From NCBI GenBank assembly GCA_029939445.1, contig JAOZSY010000104.1:1-9187 (forward strand): a stretch of 9,187 nucleotides of DNA, read 5' to 3'. A program made the position numbers and the translations under genes. Positions within the stretch are counted from its first letter, which is position 1; every line of letters starts with the position of its first letter. The notes below the pieces were generated by a model. The model was not told the origin of the DNA, searched no databases, and saw only the letters and a list, made by a program, of their open reading frames with translations. Below are positions 7,409 to 9,187 of the stretch, piece by piece. The stretch is from Bacteroidales bacterium (GTDB taxonomy: Bacteria > Bacteroidota > Bacteroidia > Bacteroidales > UBA1556).

Positions 7409-8704
7409 TTATTTAGAAGTTGTTAACTCACCCATTGCTTTCTGATAGCTAGAGTATGCTGTATTTAGGTTATATTTTGCTTGTATATAATTTAAGTAAC
7501 TCTTTTGCCAAAATAATTGAGCATCTAATACTTCTAGTACTGATGATAAACCTTCGAAATACCTATCAAGCATTACCGTTACATTTTGTGATGCATTATC
7601 CAATGAACTATAAGCGAAATCTAACTGCTTTTGTGTTTGTTGTAGATTATAGTAACTACTTTCTACCTCTAGGCTTATCATATCTTGCGTTTGCTGCATT
7701 TCAAGTTTAGAGATTTCTGTAACTTGTTTGTTGGCAAAAACTTCTTCGTTTTTCTTTCCCCAATAAAAAATTGGAATTGCAACCTTGGCCTGAACATTAA
7801 AATTGAAATCTGGATTAGTTGATAAACCTGGACTAGGTGCTCCCCAATTACCACCAACACCAACACCAAATTTAGGATTGTATTTTGATGCTGTTATTTT
7901 TTCATGATACTCATTCATAGAAATCTGACTCTCTAACATGCTTATCTCTGGGCGCTGTTCGAGAGCTTTATCTTTTAGATTATTTTCAGTGCTTGCCCAC
8001 TCAATTACTAATAACGAATCGGCTATATCTGAAGCGGTTTTTATTGGTAAACCAGTAGAGCGATTTAACTCCATTACACTAATCATGAACTTTTTCTCTG
8101 CATTTAAAACTGCAAACTCAGCATCGTTATATCTAACCTTAGCCTGATATAATTCATTCATTCCAACAATCTCTTCGTCCACTCTGTCTTGTATTACTTC
8201 AAGAAATTTACCAATAGCATCTCTATATTCTGTAAGAATAGTGCTTATTTCCCTCTTTGTAACAGCATTCCAATAGTAAAAATCTGAATTTATCATTACT
8301 TCTTGTTTGCTCAAGCTTATATAGCTTTTCATTAGCTCAGCTTTAGATTCAGCGGCAGCTCTAGTATTCTTTAAATACCCTCCTGTTAATATTGGCTGTG
8401 TTATAGCCACATCTAGTGAGTATATATTCTGAAGTTCTTCTCCAACTTGCCCATCAACAGCAGAAGCCATTTGAATTGGTACACCAAGATAATTATAACC
8501 CCCATAAAAGTCAAATTTAGGAAGGAAGTCTGATTTAGCTACTTCAAGCATCGACTCTGCACCCGCTAAATTATGTTCAGCCATTTTTATTTGTTGTTGA
8601 TAATCTACAGCTAACCTACGGTATTTATATAATAGTGTATCTTGCTGAGCAACAGCAGATAGCGATAGTGTGATAATAAATATTGATAGAAAAAATTGCT
8701 TCAT
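7409..8704 (-). CDS. TolC-family outer-membrane efflux channel
   Basis: A 431-residue outer-membrane factor, the exit duct of the tripartite pump, acting as a trimer that spans the outer membrane and periplasm. Residues 1-19 are a Sec signal peptide (cleavage likely at AVA-Q). Two tandem outer-membrane efflux (OEP) repeats follow, about 25-215 and 240-428, each rich in long Gln/Glu/Lys/Ala helices. The paired turn motifs are visible: ITQPILTGGYLKN at 101-113 in the first repeat and AIPIFYWGKKNEE at 309-321 in the second. Other family marks are LPKFDFYGGYNY at 61-72, LEQRPEI at 248-254, NPKFGVGVGGNW at 276-287 and LDAQLFWQKSYLNY at 393-406. Length fits the family. It is the first gene of the operon and has a good promoter candidate about 80 bases upstream. 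Confidence 0.92.
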   Translation of the reverse strand: MKQFFLSIFIITLSLSAVAQQDTLLYKYRRLAVDYQQQIKMAEHNLAGAESMLEVAKSDFLPKFDFYGGYNYLGVPIQMASAVDGQVGEELQNIYSLDVAITQPILTGGYLKNTRAAAESKAELMKSYISLSKQEVMINSDFYYWNAVTKREISTILTEYRDAIGKFLEVIQDRVDEEIVGMNELYQAKVRYNDAEFAVLNAEKKFMISVMELNRSTGLPIKTASDIADSLLVIEWASTENNLKDKALEQRPEISMLESQISMNEYHEKITASKYNPKFGVGVGGNWGAPSPGLSTNPDFNFNVQAKVAIPIFYWGKKNEEVFANKQVTEISKLEMQQTQDMISLEVESSYYNLQQTQKQLDFAYSSLDNASQNVTVMLDRYFEGLSSVLEVLDAQLFWQKSYLNYIQAKYNLNTAYSSYQKAMGELTTSK

Positions 8705-8783
8705 GAGATTTAATTAATTTAATAAGTAAGCCGAACATTGCTCATAGATTCAATGAATGAAAACTGAGTTTTATAATGAAATG

Positions 8784-8791
8784 CAAATATA
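8784..8791 (-). promoter_or_regulatory. Probable -7 promoter element of the efflux operon
   Basis: On the minus strand this reads TATATTTG followed by CA, a complete match to the Bacteroidota -7 consensus TAnnTTTG. It lies 79 bases upstream of the ATG of the TolC-like gene, giving an untranslated leader of about 70 bases. No TTTG is found at the normal -33 distance; the nearest is at 8822-8819, 27 bases upstream, so the promoter may depend on an activator. Confidence 0.55.
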
Positions 8792-8815
8792 TGGCTATAA
8801 CAATAGTGCTTTGGT

Positions 8816-8831
8816 GGACAAAAAGCGGACA
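8816..8831 (-). promoter_or_regulatory. Direct repeat TGTCC-N6-TGTCC, candidate operator of the efflux operon
   Basis: On the minus strand two TGTCC copies (8831-8827 and 8820-8816) are spaced 11 bases apart, about one helical turn. They lie 24 bases upstream of the -7 element, near -45 relative to the expected transcription start. That position and spacing would suit an activator binding as a tandem dimer. There is no regulator gene in the window, so this is inference from position and repetition alone. Confidence 0.35.
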
Positions 8832-8849
8832 GCATAATATTCCTATTAC

Positions 8850-8914
8850 TTAAGGTATTACATTTCCTTGTTTTATACCTTAATATCTGCAAGGTTTTTT
8901 GTAACGAAAACCTT
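8850..8914. repeat. Two adjacent inverted repeats built on AAGGT/ACCTT
   Basis: The first is TTAAGGTAT (8850-8858) paired with ATACCTTAA (8875-8883), nine bases with a 16-base loop. The second is AAGGTTTT (8891-8898) paired with AAAACCTT (8907-8914), eight bases with an 8-base loop. Both lie upstream of the efflux promoter in DNA without a credible gene. They may be operator sites, part of a structured RNA, or an extragenic repeat. Confidence 0.4.
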
Positions 8915-9116
8915 AAATACCTGTTGGGGTTGATGTAGCGCATAAAAAAGTAACGCTGATATAGCATTAGTTATGGTGAAATCCTTTAGGATTCGACAAC
9001 AACAATTAATATTAACTTTATGTCAATAGGTTTTTGATAGCATTCTCAACAATGATAGGCTTTGGGGTTTGTAGTAGAAATACCTTTGCTGTTTTAAGGT
9101 AATACTAAAAATTTTA

Positions 9117-9150
9117 TTCTATGCAGGGACTTAACTAGCCAAGCATAGAA
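9117..9150 (-). terminator. Possible hairpin overlapping the end of the edge gene
   Basis: TTCTATGC (9117-9124) and GCATAGAA (9143-9150) form a perfect 8-base inverted repeat with an 18-base loop. Read leftward it is followed within a few bases by a short T run (9112-9106 area, AATTTTTAG). It spans the stop codon of the possible partial gene at the right edge, so it could be that gene's terminator. The long loop and AT-rich stem make this weak. Confidence 0.3.
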
Positions 9151-9187
9151 AGGGCAAAAGCACAAATAAATCCGGCTCCTGTTATTA
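9135..9187 (-). CDS. Possible C-terminal end of a leftward membrane protein, cut by the window
   Basis: The minus strand is open from the right edge to a TAG at 9137-9135 and encodes ITGAGFICAFALSMLG, a hydrophobic stretch that could be a last transmembrane helix. It has the same direction as the efflux operon. Sixteen residues are too few to name a family, and a frame this short is often open by chance. The plausible amino-acid composition and the hairpin over the stop are the only support. Confidence 0.3.
   Translation of the reverse strand, partial: ITGAGFICAFALSMLG

Larger units (their letters stand above)
8705..9134. other. Non-coding region upstream of the efflux operon
   Basis: About 430 bases without a credible gene. 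The only long open frame in it, on the minus strand at 8719-8967, is rich in Tyr, Arg and Cys, matches no family I know, and overlaps the probable promoter. The region holds the efflux promoter, the TGTCC direct repeat and several inverted repeats, including AATCCTTTAGGATT at 8980-8993 and TACCTT/AAGGTA at 9081-9101. A plus-strand match to the -7 consensus (TACCTTTG, 9081-9088) overlaps the last of these. Confidence 0.6.

Noticed and set aside
8783..8798. Sigma-54 (-24/-12) promoter reading of TAGCCATATATTTGCA upstream of the pump operon
   Set aside because: The -12 TTGC half fits, but the essential GG at -24 is AG and the following bases do not match; the Bacteroidota -7 element TATATTTG explains the same bases better.
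8719..8967. An 82-codon minus-strand open frame upstream of the TolC-like gene
   Set aside because: Its composition (many Tyr, Arg, Cys, His) is unlike a normal protein, it overlaps the probable promoter and the inverted repeats, and it matches no family I recognise.

Overview
This AT-rich window looks like a chromosomal segment from a member of the Bacteroidota. Three things point there: a secreted protein that ends in a type IX secretion (T9SS) C-terminal sorting domain, gene starts with A/T-rich leaders instead of clear Shine-Dalgarno sequences, and matches to the Bacteroidota promoter -7 element TAnnTTTG upstream of two genes. All family calls come from reading the translated sequence; no database search was possible.

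Layout from left to right. A DgkA-type lipid kinase gene, cut by the left edge, runs rightward. It converges on a leftward RluB/RsuA-type pseudouridine synthase gene, with a shared hairpin terminator between them. Next, also leftward, is a 521-residue secreted protein with a signal peptide, five Asp-box (BNR) motifs and a T9SS sorting domain. A 265-base gap follows, holding a strong terminator, a second stem-loop and an AT-rich near-palindrome. The right half is a compact leftward operon transcribed in the order tolC-like outer-membrane channel, lipoprotein membrane-fusion adaptor, RND permease, with gaps of only 30 and 25 bases. The last 480 bases hold the probable operon promoter, a candidate operator and a cluster of small inverted repeats. 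At the very edge is what may be the C-terminal end of another leftward gene.

The three efflux genes form a complete tripartite pump: inner-membrane proton-driven permease, periplasmic adaptor anchored by a lipid, and outer-membrane exit duct. The substrate cannot be read from the sequence. The pseudouridine synthase and the lipid kinase are housekeeping genes for ribosome maturation and envelope lipid recycling, and the T9SS protein is an exported protein of unknown target.

I see no CRISPR array, transposase, tRNA or rRNA, and no convincing undescribed system. The points most worth a second look are in the non-coding DNA: the direct repeat upstream of the pump promoter, the palindrome cluster at 8850-9101, and the tandem hairpins after the permease gene.
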